Shown: piece after piece, positions 8,687 to 17,559 of the stretch
How positions within the stretch are numbered: position 1 is the stretch's first letter
Layout: the number at the start of each line of letters is the position of its first letter
Assembly (NCBI GenBank): GCA_023390335.1
Contig: JAEWCZ010000091.1
Span: forward strand, 62,001-126,000
Length of the DNA stretch: 64,000 nucleotides
Source: Bacillota bacterium
Lineage (GTDB): Bacteria > Bacillota > Clostridia > Acetivibrionales > DSM-1351
Reading direction: 5' to 3'
The notes under the pieces: model-generated
Database searches by the model: none
What the model was told of the DNA's origin: nothing
What the model saw: only the letters and a program-made list of their open reading frames with translations
Program-made: the position numbers and the translations under genes

Positions 8687-9893
8687 TGATTTTTCCCTCT
8701 CTTACAGATATAACGTCACATTCGGTCAATCCGTCATTCATTAATATTTCCAATTTATCTCCTATATTAACCTGTTTTACATTACTTACTATATGTCCTT
8801 GAGAATTTTTTACAACACTGTAGCCACGTTCCATTATTTTTAAGGGACTGAGTGCATCAAGCTTACCTACAAGCATTCCAAACTGAGATTTTTTGTCTTT
8901 CAATTGCGATTGATTGTCTCTTATTAAATTTTTTATTAAATTGTCAAGGACCTGTCTTAGCTTGTTGACTCTGTCAAAGGGCTGAGTAAACAAAGGTCTT
9001 GAATTTAATTTTTGAAGCTGGTTCCTCAAGGTTGTAACTTTTTTTACAAGTGCGTTTTTCATTCTTATATTGTAGCTTTCCAGTTTATATAACAGAACCT
9101 CTATATCAGGGACTGCAAGTTCAGCAGCGGCCGATGGAGTTGGTGCCCGCATATCAGATACAAAATCACAAATGGTAAAATCTGTTTCATGTCCAACTGC
9201 TGATATAACGGGAATGCTTGATGCGTATATACTTCTGGCAACAATTTCCTCATTGAATGCCCACAGTTCTTCCAAAGAACCTCCGCCTCTGGCAACAATA
9301 ATTACATCAACCTTATTATGTTCGTTAAGCCGCTTTATTGCTTCGGCTATCTGCCCTGCTGCCTGTGGTCCCTGTACGGCTACAGGATACAGAACCAGCT
9401 TCATTTTGCTGTTTCTTCTATAGGTAACATTTATGATATCCTTGATAACTGCCCCTGTTGATGAAGTAACAACCCCTATACTTCCGGGAAGCACAGGAAT
9501 ACTTTTCTTATTCTCAGGGTCAAAAAGTCCCTCCCGCTGAAGCTTTTCTTTTAGCTGTTCAAAGGCAATATGAAGAGCACCCACTCCATCAGGCTGCATG
9601 TTGCTTACATAGAGCTGATACTGCCCGTCTCTTTCAAAAACAGAGATATAGCCGGATACTATCACCTTCATGCCATTTTCGGGAGCAAATCGTAGTGCAA
9701 TGGCCTGTGACTTGAACATAACACATTTCAAAAGGCTGTTCTCGTCCTTTATTGTAAAATACATGTGGCCTGTATAATGGTGCTTGAAGTTGGATATTTC
9801 ACCCCTTATAGACACATCCGATAATATTATGTCGCTTGATACAAGCTGCTTTATATAATTATTTATATCAGAAACCGAATATACTCTATTCAT
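8679..9893 (-). CDS. xseA: Exodeoxyribonuclease VII large subunit
   Basis: Catalytic subunit of exonuclease VII, 404 residues. An N-terminal OB-fold (about 1-100) is followed by the catalytic domain with TSSTGAVIKDI, ARGGGSLEELWAFN and SAVGHETDFTICDFVSD motifs, then a coiled-coil region and a C-terminal GYSVV segment. It follows nusB by about 70 nt. folD, often found between nusB and xseA, is absent here. Confidence 0.97.
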   Translation of the reverse strand: MNRVYSVSDINNYIKQLVSSDIILSDVSIRGEISNFKHHYTGHMYFTIKDENSLLKCVMFKSQAIALRFAPENGMKVIVSGYISVFERDGQYQLYVSNMQPDGVGALHIAFEQLKEKLQREGLFDPENKKSIPVLPGSIGVVTSSTGAVIKDIINVTYRRNSKMKLVLYPVAVQGPQAAGQIAEAIKRLNEHNKVDVIIVARGGGSLEELWAFNEEIVARSIYASSIPVISAVGHETDFTICDFVSDMRAPTPSAAAELAVPDIEVLLYKLESYNIRMKNALVKKVTTLRNQLQKLNSRPLFTQPFDRVNKLRQVLDNLIKNLIRDNQSQLKDKKSQFGMLVGKLDALSPLKIMERGYSVVKNSQGHIVSNVKQVNIGDKLEILMNDGLTECDVISVREGKINE

Positions 9894-9962
9894 TAAACTT
9901 AAAACTCCTATATTCTCAAAAAAGGATAATGCAAAAGTTCACATTACCCTTTAAAAATTCTA

Positions 9963-10400
9963 TTATTCAGAATCAATTTCACTTGCTGGCGTTTCTTGTG
10001 GCAGGTCATTCTTTGAAACCTTTGCCAAAAGACCATTTACAAACGCTCCAGCATCCTCATTGCTATATTTTTTAGCCAATTCTACTGCCTCATTTACTGA
10101 AACACTAAATGGAATATCGTCCCTGTACAATATTTCATAAATTCCTATCCTTAAAACCGATAAATCTATTTTTGATAAACGGTTTATTTTCCATCCGGTA
10201 GCTTTTTTTTCTATTATACCGTCTAATATCGGTGTTTTTTCGTATACCCCATCAACGATTCCTTTAATATATTCCCTATCGTTTTCAGTTAAACTTTCGT
10301 CTTCCAGGGCCATGTTAATTTGTTCGTCTCTGTCAGTTTTCTGTATTTCCAATTGATACAACAGTTTCATCGCAGATTCCCTGGATGCACGGCGTCCCAT
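9963..10400 (-). CDS. nusB: Transcription antitermination factor NusB
   Basis: A 145-residue all-helical protein starting MGRRASRESAMKLLYQLE, the typical NusB N-terminus with the Arg-rich RNA-binding patch. The C-terminal VNEAVELAKKYS and AGAFVNGLLAK motifs are present. It works with NusE in ribosomal RNA antitermination. It is in the amaP-DUF2273-nusB-xseA run. The last 12 residues are an acidic tail. Confidence 0.96.
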   Translation of the reverse strand: MGRRASRESAMKLLYQLEIQKTDRDEQINMALEDESLTENDREYIKGIVDGVYEKTPILDGIIEKKATGWKINRLSKIDLSVLRIGIYEILYRDDIPFSVSVNEAVELAKKYSNEDAGAFVNGLLAKVSKNDLPQETPASEIDSE

Positions 10401-10432
10401 TGATATTCCTCCTCAAATTTAGTTATTTCTGT

Positions 10433-10663
10433 CTATCTGTATGTACCAGGCGGTAATATCCTGTCCAGAAGATTCTTGATATAATCTTTGTCCTGGTACA
10501 ATTTTTTCCCAACATAAAATCCAAAAACTACACACAACACTATAAATAATGCCTTTAATAATCCAAGAAGCAATACAACAACTGCAATGGCAAAACCAAT
10601 TGCGGCCCCTAGTATTTCGCCCTTGTGCTGATTATAAAATTCGGTTAATACTTGTTTATCCAT
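10433..10663 (-). CDS. DUF2273 small membrane protein
   Basis: A 76-residue protein with two adjacent hydrophobic helices (about 15-32 and 36-50) and a basic C-terminal segment. It matches the small integral membrane family (DUF2273) encoded next to amaP and asp23 genes, thought to belong to the cell-envelope stress module. It lies 17 nt after amaP and 32 nt before nusB. The exact function is unknown. Confidence 0.85.
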   Translation of the reverse strand: MDKQVLTEFYNQHKGEILGAAIGFAIAVVVLLLGLLKALFIVLCVVFGFYVGKKLYQDKDYIKNLLDRILPPGTYR

Positions 10664-10680
10664 GGTAACACCTCCAATTG

Positions 10681-11232
10681 TTACTCAACTCTTGCAGATT
10701 TGTAACCAGTGAAAATGCTCTCCACCAATACTCTGACACTATCAACTTGCACTCCTGTACAGTCCTCAACAGCAGATTTTACTTTTTGCTGCATATCTTC
10801 AGACAGGAGGGGAATGTTTATGTCAGGAAGAACAATTGCTTTCACAGTAATGCTTACACCTTCGCCTACTTTTGTAACAAATGCCTTGGAATCACGAATC
10901 CCATTGAGCTTTCTTGATGTAGCCAATGCAATGTTCTCAATTGAGTTTAAAGTAATTCTTATATCGCCGTTTTTATTGTATTTGGTTATAGCTTTTTTAT
11001 CTCCTTCAGGCTTAAAACCGGAAAGAAGGAATGTCAAACTCAAACAGAAAAATATTGAAGAAACAATGAACATTATAATGGATGGATTCCGATATCCCAA
11101 TACATCGTTATATAAGTATGTATAAGCCTCTGACAATATGTCAGACTTGATTGTAACAAGCATTGCGAACATTGATGCAATTGTTAGAAAAAATGCATAT
11201 ACAGCTAATAGTACACGTAAAATTATGTTCAT
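10681..11232 (-). CDS. amaP: Alkaline-shock membrane anchor protein AmaP
   Basis: A 183-residue protein with two N-terminal membrane helices (about 4-26 and 52-72) and a C-terminal Asp23-like cytosolic domain containing TVKAIVLPDINIPLLSED and a DSVRVLVESI ending. AmaP tethers Asp23 to the membrane in staphylococci; the same role is inferred here. Its own sigma-A-type promoter is visible at 11296-11324, so it probably starts the transcription unit that runs through nusB, xseAB and ispA. Confidence 0.88.
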   Translation of the reverse strand: MNIILRVLLAVYAFFLTIASMFAMLVTIKSDILSEAYTYLYNDVLGYRNPSIIMFIVSSIFFCLSLTFLLSGFKPEGDKKAITKYNKNGDIRITLNSIENIALATSRKLNGIRDSKAFVTKVGEGVSITVKAIVLPDINIPLLSEDMQQKVKSAVEDCTGVQVDSVRVLVESIFTGYKSARVE

Positions 11233-11295
11233 ATTAACTTCACCTCTATTCTTTTATTTTAAGCAAACAATACCATAAATTCGGTAATTAACTTC

Positions 11296-11324
11296 ATTAT
11301 ATTTCAATTATGTATAAAAATCAA
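11296..11324 (-). promoter_or_regulatory. Sigma-A-type promoter for amaP-nusB-ispA operon
   Basis: TTGATT (11319-11324), a 17-nt spacer and a perfect TATAAT (11296-11301) on the minus strand, about 64 nt before the amaP start codon. Confidence 0.65.
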
Positions 11325-11327
11325 ACG

Positions 11328-11364
11328 TATATGAGAATGTTTGGATAATAATCATTCTCATATA
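11328..11364 (-). other. 12-bp stem-loop between asp23 and amaP
   Basis: Perfect inverted repeat TATATGAGAATG / CATTCTCATATA with a 13-nt loop, 40 nt past the asp23 stop codon. On the minus strand no immediate T run follows (CGTTTGATTTTT), so it is a poor intrinsic terminator. It may stabilise the asp23 mRNA end or act as an operator just upstream of the amaP promoter. Confidence 0.45.
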
Positions 11365-11403
11365 CTTTATTTAATTATTTCCAATAACACCTAAATTGAT
11401 ACC

Positions 11404-11787
11404 CTACTTAGTTTCGGAATCCTTTTTTATCTCCTTCTCAAAGTTAACTCCCTGAATGTGAATGTTAACCTCAACAACATTGAGTCCTGTCATTTCCTGT
11501 ACTGTGCTTTTAACCTTGTCCTGTATATCCCATGCCACCTCAGGTATTCTTGCACCGTATTCTACTATTATATATAAATCTATAGCTGCCTCTTTTTCCC
11601 CAACCTCAACTTTTACACCTTTTGAAAGGTTCTTTCTTCCGAGGATCTCGGCGATTCCTCCTGCTATACCACCACTCATACCAGCTACCCCTGGAACATC
11701 AGTCGCAGCAATTCCGGCAATAATGGCAACAACTTCTTCAGATATTTTTACAGAACCATAGTCATCAATTATATTATTTTCTTCCAT
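11404..11787 (-). CDS. Asp23/Gls24 family envelope stress protein
   Basis: A 127-residue protein of the Asp23/YqhY family: GSVKISEEVVAIIAGIAATD at the N-terminus, the VPGVAGM segment and VKSTVQEMTGLNVVEVNIHIQG near the end. Members coat the inner membrane face through AmaP and respond to envelope or alkaline stress, and YqhY homologues are linked to fatty-acid synthesis control. It has its own promoter and sits next to amaP and DUF2273, forming the usual three-part module. Confidence 0.93.
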   Translation of the reverse strand: MEENNIIDDYGSVKISEEVVAIIAGIAATDVPGVAGMSGGIAGGIAEILGRKNLSKGVKVEVGEKEAAIDLYIIVEYGARIPEVAWDIQDKVKSTVQEMTGLNVVEVNIHIQGVNFEKEIKKDSETK

Positions 11788-11850
11788 AATATACCTCCAT
11801 TATATCAGTCAGACCAATATTACCATTTCTTCTGGATAACAGCTTGTAAA

Positions 11851-11879
11851 ATTATATCACTTCAATCCCTTTTTATCAA
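11851..11879 (-). promoter_or_regulatory. Sigma-A-type promoter for asp23
   Basis: TTGATA (11874-11879), a 17-nt spacer and a perfect TATAAT (11851-11856) on the minus strand, about 64 nt upstream of the start codon. It lies downstream of the spoIIIA terminator, so asp23 is probably independent of the sporulation operon. Confidence 0.65.
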
Positions 11880-11950
11880 TCTATACTAGTATTTTAAATA
11901 ACAGCGGTTTCTAATCATCTGGAATAATGTAGCTACTTGTCCCGACAATT

Positions 11951-11989
11951 TATAAAAAAATAAAAAGGCTATCTTTTTCAAGATAACCT
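11951..11989 (-). terminator. Terminator of the spoIIIA operon
   Basis: Stem AGGTTATCTT / AAGATAGCCT (one mismatch) with a 4-nt loop, followed on the minus strand by TTTTATTTTTTT. It is 33 nt past the spoIIIAH stop codon. Confidence 0.85.
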
Positions 11990-12022
11990 ATGTTTAGCTG
12001 ATTTATTTTAAAAATACAAGAA

Positions 12023-12631
12023 TTAGAACATATTCTTGATTATAATTTTATCAAAAGGAACATTTCCCTGTCTTGCCACTATGTCAGCTATTTTAGCGCA
12101 GTCAGCTTTTGATATTGCAGGAGCTTTTACAACAACATCTACACTCCCGTCATCAGAAAATAATGCTACTACATCATTAAAACCTTTTTCTTTGATTAGT
12201 GTTTCAATATTGGCCTCTTTCTGAGACGTTTCAACCAGTTTCATCATTTTTTCATATGCCTTGGATTTTGCATCCTTGCTGGCCATATCATCTTGGTAAA
12301 GACCTTTCATTGTTTCAATGTCCTTGTCTCTTGTAACATCCCTATCCATTTTTGCCTGGGCAAAAAAGTTATTTGCTTCCTTTGATGCGGTAGCTGTTTT
12401 CTCTTCATTCCCAGCGGTTGCTGTCTTCTCTTCATCCCCGGCAGCTGCAGTGTCAATATTTCCCTTATCAGATGCATCCTGATTATCTACATATACTGCA
12501 TCGCCAAATTGAGCGGAGTCATCTTCGCTGTATTGTGAGGTTTGGTTGTAGTGGTACTGCAGATAGCCTGCCACTAACAGCATAAGTACAAGGGATAGTA
12601 CAATTATTTGTTTTCTTTTTAAAAAATTCAT
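12023..12631 (-). CDS. spoIIIAH: Stage III sporulation protein AH
   Basis: A 202-residue mother-cell membrane protein that forms, with forespore SpoIIQ, the ring across the intermembrane space. One N-terminal transmembrane helix (about 7-25), a low-complexity acidic/Thr linker and a C-terminal ring-building domain with EANIETLIKEKGFNDVVALF and a beta-rich end. The linker contains a duplicated nine-residue unit. It is the last gene of the operon, 127 nt after spoIIIAG. Confidence 0.93.
   Translation of the reverse strand: MNFLKRKQIIVLSLVLMLLVAGYLQYHYNQTSQYSEDDSAQFGDAVYVDNQDASDKGNIDTAAAGDEEKTATAGNEEKTATASKEANNFFAQAKMDRDVTRDKDIETMKGLYQDDMASKDAKSKAYEKMMKLVETSQKEANIETLIKEKGFNDVVALFSDDGSVDVVVKAPAISKADCAKIADIVARQGNVPFDKIIIKNMF
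12386..12439 (-). repeat. 27-bp tandem duplication in the spoIIIAH linker
   Basis: Two adjacent 27-bp units (12386-12412 and 12413-12439), about 22 of 27 bases identical, encoding GNEEKTATA and GDEEKTATA. Differences are mostly in third positions, so the duplication is not very recent. Confidence 0.8.
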
Positions 12632-12758
12632 TACATAGACCCTCCTAACAATCTTTTAGTTTATTGTTTTCTCCTTGGCTTTTCACCTAAAGGATTTTTG
12701 CTCGTCTCACACATTATGTATATTCATGTATATTTAAGTTTATTTCTATTTTTTTAAA

Positions 12759-13379
12759 TTAGTTTTTATTTCTCTCAAACACCTGTATCTTGTGTGAAGC
12801 CACTTCAAAAAGCGCTTCTGTTGCTTTTGCCAGACTACTTTTAACTTCTACATCTCCAGCACCGTCTGCAACTATGACAACGCCTTTTACTTTCGGGAGC
12901 AGTTCCTTTGTTATGTATGGTTTTTTTACTCCGTCGCTTTCTTCGAAAATAATATTATTTTCCCTGTCTGACTGTTTAACTGACCTTGTACCTCCTTCCT
13001 TGTCTTTCTCCTGGGTGTCGCTTGTACTGTTTTTTGTGTTATAAGCCGGCACGGATTCATTTCCGGAATAAAAAGTCACCATAACACTAACCTTACCCGC
13101 TCCTTTTATTTGGGACAGGATAGATTCCAGACTTTTTTCCATTTTATCCTTTGTTTCACCTTCCTTCTGGCTTAGTGTTTCCACAGCCTCTGTCCCGTTT
13201 TTAGGCTGAGGGATAACCTTCTCGTTTTTCTTTGATGTGCCTTGAAAAAATACGCTGCCTGCAATGAGTAATATTATTCCAATTATTGCAACTATTACGG
13301 TGTTTTGAATTATTTTTTTACTCCCGTCAGCAGTTATTCTTTTTTTCAGATCCGTTATAAGCTTACTAAATTTATACAT
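12759..13379 (-). CDS. spoIIIAG: Stage III sporulation protein AG
   Basis: A 206-residue protein with one transmembrane helix (about 28-46) and an extracellular ring-building domain. ISQIKGAGKVSVMVTFYSGNE and VKGVVIVADGAGDVEVKSSL are characteristic of SpoIIIAG, which forms a large ring in the mother cell-forespore channel. A Lys/Asp-rich insertion lies near residue 120-140, as in other family members. Confidence 0.95.
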   Translation of the reverse strand: MYKFSKLITDLKKRITADGSKKIIQNTVIVAIIGIILLIAGSVFFQGTSKKNEKVIPQPKNGTEAVETLSQKEGETKDKMEKSLESILSQIKGAGKVSVMVTFYSGNESVPAYNTKNSTSDTQEKDKEGGTRSVKQSDRENNIIFEESDGVKKPYITKELLPKVKGVVIVADGAGDVEVKSSLAKATEALFEVASHKIQVFERNKN

Positions 13380-13434
13380 TTATATTCCCTCCTGCACCAT
13401 TTATTCCGAAAATTTATAGGTTATCCAAAAGAAA

Positions 13435-14076
13435 TTAATTAACTGTAACAATAATACTGTCCTTTTGTATTTCAAAGGATTTATTTATGGTCTGCTTTAT
13501 CTTTTCGGTTATTTTTTTACTTTCATCATCTGCAGGTGCTTCTACTGCTTTTTTATTTTTTCCCTTTATAAAAGGTAATGAAATATCAATCTTTTTAACA
13601 GGCATTACGGAATTTATTTTTACACTGTCCGATTGTTTTTTCCCACGCTTTATTTGCAGATTTACTTTGGTTATTTCACCGAATTTATTTGAAGAGTAAT
13701 CCTCGTTGATTTCAATATCAGCTTTTGCTTGAGAGACTCCTTCCACTTTTTGCACCTGTTGCTGTATGCTGTTAATCACTTTTTCCTTATACACCTGTGA
13801 TACCTGTTTCATCTGCTTGTCCTTTAAGAGTTTGCTGCTGGCTTCCAGTTCATTTTTGTCAATGTACATGCTATCCGATATCACGTTCTGTCCAAGATCA
13901 AAATTCTTATTTTTAAGGGCTAAAAACGGGTTTATTACGGCAATAAGTAATATGAACCCTGCTATAAGACTTATTATTTTTTTTATTTTTCCCGAAGGCA
14001 TTATTATTTCAAATAAAACTAGAATGATTGTGATTGTTACAATATTTATAATCCAGCTTCTTAAAAATTCAAGCAT
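13435..14076 (-). CDS. spoIIIAF: Stage III sporulation protein AF
   Basis: A 213-residue protein with two N-terminal transmembrane helices (about 9-26 and 33-51) and a soluble ring-building-like domain. EFLRSWIINIVTITIILVLF at the start and GKIKKIISLIAGFILL are characteristic. It is part of the SpoIIIA-SpoIIQ feeding tube. It follows spoIIIAE by 15 nt. Confidence 0.94.
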   Translation of the reverse strand: MLEFLRSWIINIVTITIILVLFEIIMPSGKIKKIISLIAGFILLIAVINPFLALKNKNFDLGQNVISDSMYIDKNELEASSKLLKDKQMKQVSQVYKEKVINSIQQQVQKVEGVSQAKADIEINEDYSSNKFGEITKVNLQIKRGKKQSDSVKINSVMPVKKIDISLPFIKGKNKKAVEAPADDESKKITEKIKQTINKSFEIQKDSIIVTVN

Positions 14077-14091
14077 TTTAATGCCCTCCCC

Positions 14092-15288
14092 CTACCTTAT
14101 TGCTGCCGACATATTTGTTGTACTTATTACAATTGTTATCGCTATCAAAAACATTACTGCTACAGCTGCTGTTACTCCTAAAATATAGGTTAATGAACTT
14201 GACATATCATTAAGGCAATTTGTGATTTTCTTATCAGATATAGGCTCCACAAACGCACATGCCAGCTTGTACAACACAACCATGGCAAGTATTTTTAAAA
14301 GGGGTGCAAGGCATATTAACAAGATTCCTATCATTGCAATTAGTCCCGATGCATTTTTAATTACCAGTGTACAGCCTACTACCGTATCAGCTGCATCTGC
14401 CAGATACTTTCCAACTACAGGGATAAATGTCCCCAGTGCAAATTTTGCTGTTTTACTTGTCACACCGTCTACTACTGCCCCCATTGAACCCTGAATTGAT
14501 ACTATTGCTATAAATATTGTAAGTATAAGCCCCAGCCCCCAGGTACAGATTTGTTTCATAAAGCCTGCAAGCTTAGTTAATTGAATTTTATCGGAAATAT
14601 TATTTACGATATTTAGCATGGTCATAAAAAATATCAAAGGGATGAAGAAATTTTTAATTGCAGTAGCCCCTATTTCAATCAACAATACCAATACTGGTTG
14701 GAAAACACCTGCCGAAGAAATACTTCCTGATGTTGCAAGAAGTGTAATTAGCAGAGGTATAATGGAGTGCATAAAAGACACCATATTATCAATGATATCC
14801 ATACACATTTTCATAGCCGTACTAAAGCTAACCATCAATACCGAAACCAATACAATGTAGCATACGAAAAAAGCCATTTCACCTACACTTTCACTAAGAA
14901 ATGAATTTTGTAGGTTTTTCAGTACTGCACATATTATGCAAAGGATTATTATCTTTATTAAGATGTCTGCATTTAAAAAGACTTCCTTAAGAAGATACCT
15001 GATTATTCTGTTAATAACTCCCTTGAAGCTGAAATTCAAATTTCCTTTTGCTGCCTGAGAAACAATTTTCCCGGGGTCAAAATCCGGAAAGAGTTCTTGT
15101 GAATCTTCTCCATAATATTTCCTTACATTGTCACTAATACTTGAATTATCCTTGATTTGATCGTCAAGAATCTTTTCGTTCTCTGTACCACTGTCAGTAT
15201 TTTGCTGTATTGTCTCTGCATGTATGCAAATGGGAAAGAATATCGTTATGAGTAATAAAACTGCAAAAACAAGTTTTTTTAATTTCAT
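14092..15288 (-). CDS. spoIIIAE: Stage III sporulation protein AE
   Basis: A 398-residue polytopic membrane protein with a signal-like N-terminus (about 1-25), a hydrophilic region to about residue 95 and then about eight membrane segments. IIPLLITLLATSGSISSAGVFQP and GTFIPVVGKYLADAADTVVG regions are typical of SpoIIIAE, the largest membrane component of the complex. It is the putative transport core, from family knowledge. Confidence 0.96.
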   Translation of the reverse strand: MKLKKLVFAVLLLITIFFPICIHAETIQQNTDSGTENEKILDDQIKDNSSISDNVRKYYGEDSQELFPDFDPGKIVSQAAKGNLNFSFKGVINRIIRYLLKEVFLNADILIKIIILCIICAVLKNLQNSFLSESVGEMAFFVCYIVLVSVLMVSFSTAMKMCMDIIDNMVSFMHSIIPLLITLLATSGSISSAGVFQPVLVLLIEIGATAIKNFFIPLIFFMTMLNIVNNISDKIQLTKLAGFMKQICTWGLGLILTIFIAIVSIQGSMGAVVDGVTSKTAKFALGTFIPVVGKYLADAADTVVGCTLVIKNASGLIAMIGILLICLAPLLKILAMVVLYKLACAFVEPISDKKITNCLNDMSSSLTYILGVTAAVAVMFLIAITIVISTTNMSAAIR

Positions 15289-15348
15289 TGGTAAATTTCC
15301 TCCAAGGCTGAAAGCAGCCGTTTAACGTGATGTATGTCGGATACCATG

Positions 15349-15735
15349 CTATGGCATCAGTTTTACTACCAGGTCCAGGAGTGATGTTATTATTGGTACT
15401 GCCAGAACTACTATGGTAACCTTACCCGCTAGTTCTATTTTAGATGCAATTGACGACTCTCCGGCATCTTTGCAAACCTCTGCGCCAAACTCTGAAATAT
15501 ATGCTATTCCCACTATTTTAAGCAGAATAGCAATATATGTAGAGTCTATATCAGCCTTCTGACTAAAAGTTTTTATAAAATCTATGACTGCCGATAGCTT
15601 AACTGCCACTAGCATAAATATGAGAATCCCGGTAATAATGCTTACTTGCAAAGCAAGCTCCGGTTTTTGTGCTTTTATGACAGATGAAAGTGCTACCGCA
15701 ACTATACCAATACAAACAATCTGAAGTATGTCCAT
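15349..15735 (-). CDS. spoIIIAD: Stage III sporulation protein AD
   Basis: A 128-residue protein with about four hydrophobic helices, including VGIAYISEFGAEVCKDAGES near residue 73, a signature of SpoIIIAD. It probably forms the membrane base with AC and AE. It lies 33 nt after spoIIIAC. Confidence 0.95.
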   Translation of the reverse strand: MDILQIVCIGIVAVALSSVIKAQKPELALQVSIITGILIFMLVAVKLSAVIDFIKTFSQKADIDSTYIAILLKIVGIAYISEFGAEVCKDAGESSIASKIELAGKVTIVVLAVPIITSLLDLVVKLMP

Positions 15736-15768
15736 ATCATATGTACCCTCGTATCCACAATGCTTTTG

Positions 15769-15963
15769 TTAAAACTGGAACATGGTTTTTACTGCCTCAA
15801 AAAGTCCTGCAATCTGTTTTGAAACCATTAAAAGAACAACTACTATTCCTGCAAGGGTGGTCATCATAGCCTGTTCTTCCCTTCCACATCTGGTTAAAAC
15901 CTGGTTTAATACCGAAACTAATATGCCTATTGCTGCAATTTTAAATATGAGATCCACTTCCAT
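15769..15963 (-). CDS. spoIIIAC: Stage III sporulation protein AC
   Basis: A 64-residue protein with two transmembrane helices. It starts MEVDLIFKIAAIGILVSVLN and has the conserved GREEQAMMTTLAGIVVVL segment. It is full length for the family and fits between spoIIIAB and spoIIIAD. Confidence 0.95.
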   Translation of the reverse strand: MEVDLIFKIAAIGILVSVLNQVLTRCGREEQAMMTTLAGIVVVLLMVSKQIAGLFEAVKTMFQF

Positions 15964-15983
15964 ATAACTTCACTCCTTTGTAC

Positions 15984-16502
15984 CTAAAATAATACAACTA
16001 CTATTGCCAGTCCGCTTAATACACCAAGGCTTTTGTACATTTTTTCATTTTTTTGCTTCATCTGCTCTGCTTTAATTTCCTGTAGTTTTAGTTGGGATGA
16101 GACAAGCTTAATGTTGTTAATCTGGCCTTCCAGATCTGAACTTCCAAGCATTTTACCGAAGGTAATCAGAATATCTTTATCTTCCTTATTTAAACCCAGC
16201 TTTGAGTAGGTGTTCTCAACTGCCTTTTCCCATGCCATATCTGCCGTTATCCCGGGCAAGGATAGATTTTCGGCCGCTTCCTTAAAGATTAGTGAGGCAT
16301 CAGTTTTGGAGCTTGTATATATTCTCTCAAAGGACTGAGCCAACAAATTTGACAAATAGCTTATCTCATTCTCCAGCATTTGCAGCAATACTTGAAGCTC
16401 TCTTAGCACTTTTGGCCTCTTTGAACAGTCTGCTGCCAGAGCAAAACCTATAAGGCTTGTGGCACATATAAGGAGTACTGAACCGATAATTTTTATAATC
16501 AT
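15984..16502 (-). CDS. spoIIIAB: Stage III sporulation protein AB
   Basis: A 172-residue protein with hydrophobic ends: one helix at about 4-22 and one at 154-172. The middle is helical, with the family pattern LRELQVLLQMLENEISYL near 33 and FGKMLGSSDLEGQINNI near 125. It resembles type II/IV pilus GspF-like proteins and probably works with the ATPase SpoIIIAA. Confidence 0.95.
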   Translation of the reverse strand: MIIKIIGSVLLICATSLIGFALAADCSKRPKVLRELQVLLQMLENEISYLSNLLAQSFERIYTSSKTDASLIFKEAAENLSLPGITADMAWEKAVENTYSKLGLNKEDKDILITFGKMLGSSDLEGQINNIKLVSSQLKLQEIKAEQMKQKNEKMYKSLGVLSGLAIVVVLF

Positions 16503-16515
16503 TTCATTTCTCCCT

Positions 16516-17511
16516 TCACGACGATAGCCGGTAAATAGGTGTCATACCTGCATCTACAACCTCTTCCAGCGTGCCTGGTCCATTTCTGGAACTAAGTACT
16601 ATATACCTCTCAAATGCAGAAGATTTAATCAAAGAAAGGAGTTCATCCCTCATTTTAAGTTCTGTTATGTTATAACCGTGTGCTGAAGCTATTATTTTGA
16701 TACCGGAGTTTAATACCTTTAGTACGGCTTCTCTGTCACCGTGAGTTCCTATTTCATCTGTAATTATTATTCCTGGCGACATACTCCTTAAAAGCATTTC
16801 CATACCTAAGGCTTTAGGACAACCATCCATTACATCCGTTCTATACCCTACATCACTCTGAGGAACACCCTTGCAGCATGCAGCAATTTCAGATCTTTCA
16901 TCAACTATTCCAACCTTCATTCCGTTAAATTCATTCTCTGCATCTCCGCTGCTTAACATTCTGGCTAAATCTCTGAGTATAGTGGTTTTTCCGCATTGAG
17001 GGGGCCCCACTATAAGTGTGTTATATATGTCTGAGTTGTTTTTGATTATGTACCTTATTATATGATTTGCACATCCCTTTACCTCTTTTGCTATACGTAT
17101 GTTTATCCCGTTAAAATCCTTTATATTTCGTATTTTTCCATCCTGAAGTACAACCTTGCCGCTGAGGCCGATTCTGTGTCCTCCCCGCAAAGTGAGATAA
17201 CCCGATCTTATTTCGTCCTGATATGCGTAAATGGAATTCTCACTCATAAGTTCCAATGTTTTGACTATTTCCTTTTGGTCTACGATATATGCTTCACTTA
17301 AAGAGCGTGTCAGTACACCAGCTCGGGTTACAAACCAATCTTTATTTTTATAGAAAACCATCAAGGGCTTTCCTGCCCGCAATCTTATTTCTTCCAGATT
17401 GTTTAGTTCATTAAAGTGTATGTTTTGAATTACAGCCCTGATACTGGGAATGAGATAAGGCAGTATTTCGCCTTCAATAGATTTTGTTTCGGAAAATTGT
17501 ACGGTAGTCAT
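16516..17511 (-). CDS. spoIIIAA: Stage III sporulation protein AA (ATPase)
   Basis: Secretion-type ATPase of the SpoIIIA channel, 331 residues. Walker A GPPQCGKTT is near residue 169 and Walker B-like IIITDEIGTHGD is near 252, with TLRGGHRIGLSG upstream, typical of this family. It is the first gene of the operon. AGGAG lies 11 nt before the ATG, slightly long spacing. The operon should be under sigma-E in the mother cell, but no clear sigma-E box was identified by eye. Confidence 0.97.
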   Translation of the reverse strand: MTTVQFSETKSIEGEILPYLIPSIRAVIQNIHFNELNNLEEIRLRAGKPLMVFYKNKDWFVTRAGVLTRSLSEAYIVDQKEIVKTLELMSENSIYAYQDEIRSGYLTLRGGHRIGLSGKVVLQDGKIRNIKDFNGINIRIAKEVKGCANHIIRYIIKNNSDIYNTLIVGPPQCGKTTILRDLARMLSSGDAENEFNGMKVGIVDERSEIAACCKGVPQSDVGYRTDVMDGCPKALGMEMLLRSMSPGIIITDEIGTHGDREAVLKVLNSGIKIIASAHGYNITELKMRDELLSLIKSSAFERYIVLSSRNGPGTLEEVVDAGMTPIYRLSS

Positions 17512-17540
17512 GTGTTAATCATCTCCTTGCTTTTCTTTAG

Positions 17541-17559
17541 TTAACACGCCTCGTGTTAA
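17541..17559. promoter_or_regulatory. Perfect palindrome in the spoIIIA leader
   Basis: Inverted repeat TTAACACG / CGTGTTAA with a 3-nt spacer, about 30 nt upstream of the spoIIIAA start codon. It could be an operator or a short mRNA hairpin. No regulator is assigned. Confidence 0.35.

Noticed and set aside
10709..11125. 138-codon plus-strand frame opposite amaP
   Set aside because: It is a shadow of the amaP frame with no ribosome site or recognisable domain; other long antisense frames (for example opposite iscS and recN) were rejected for the same reason.
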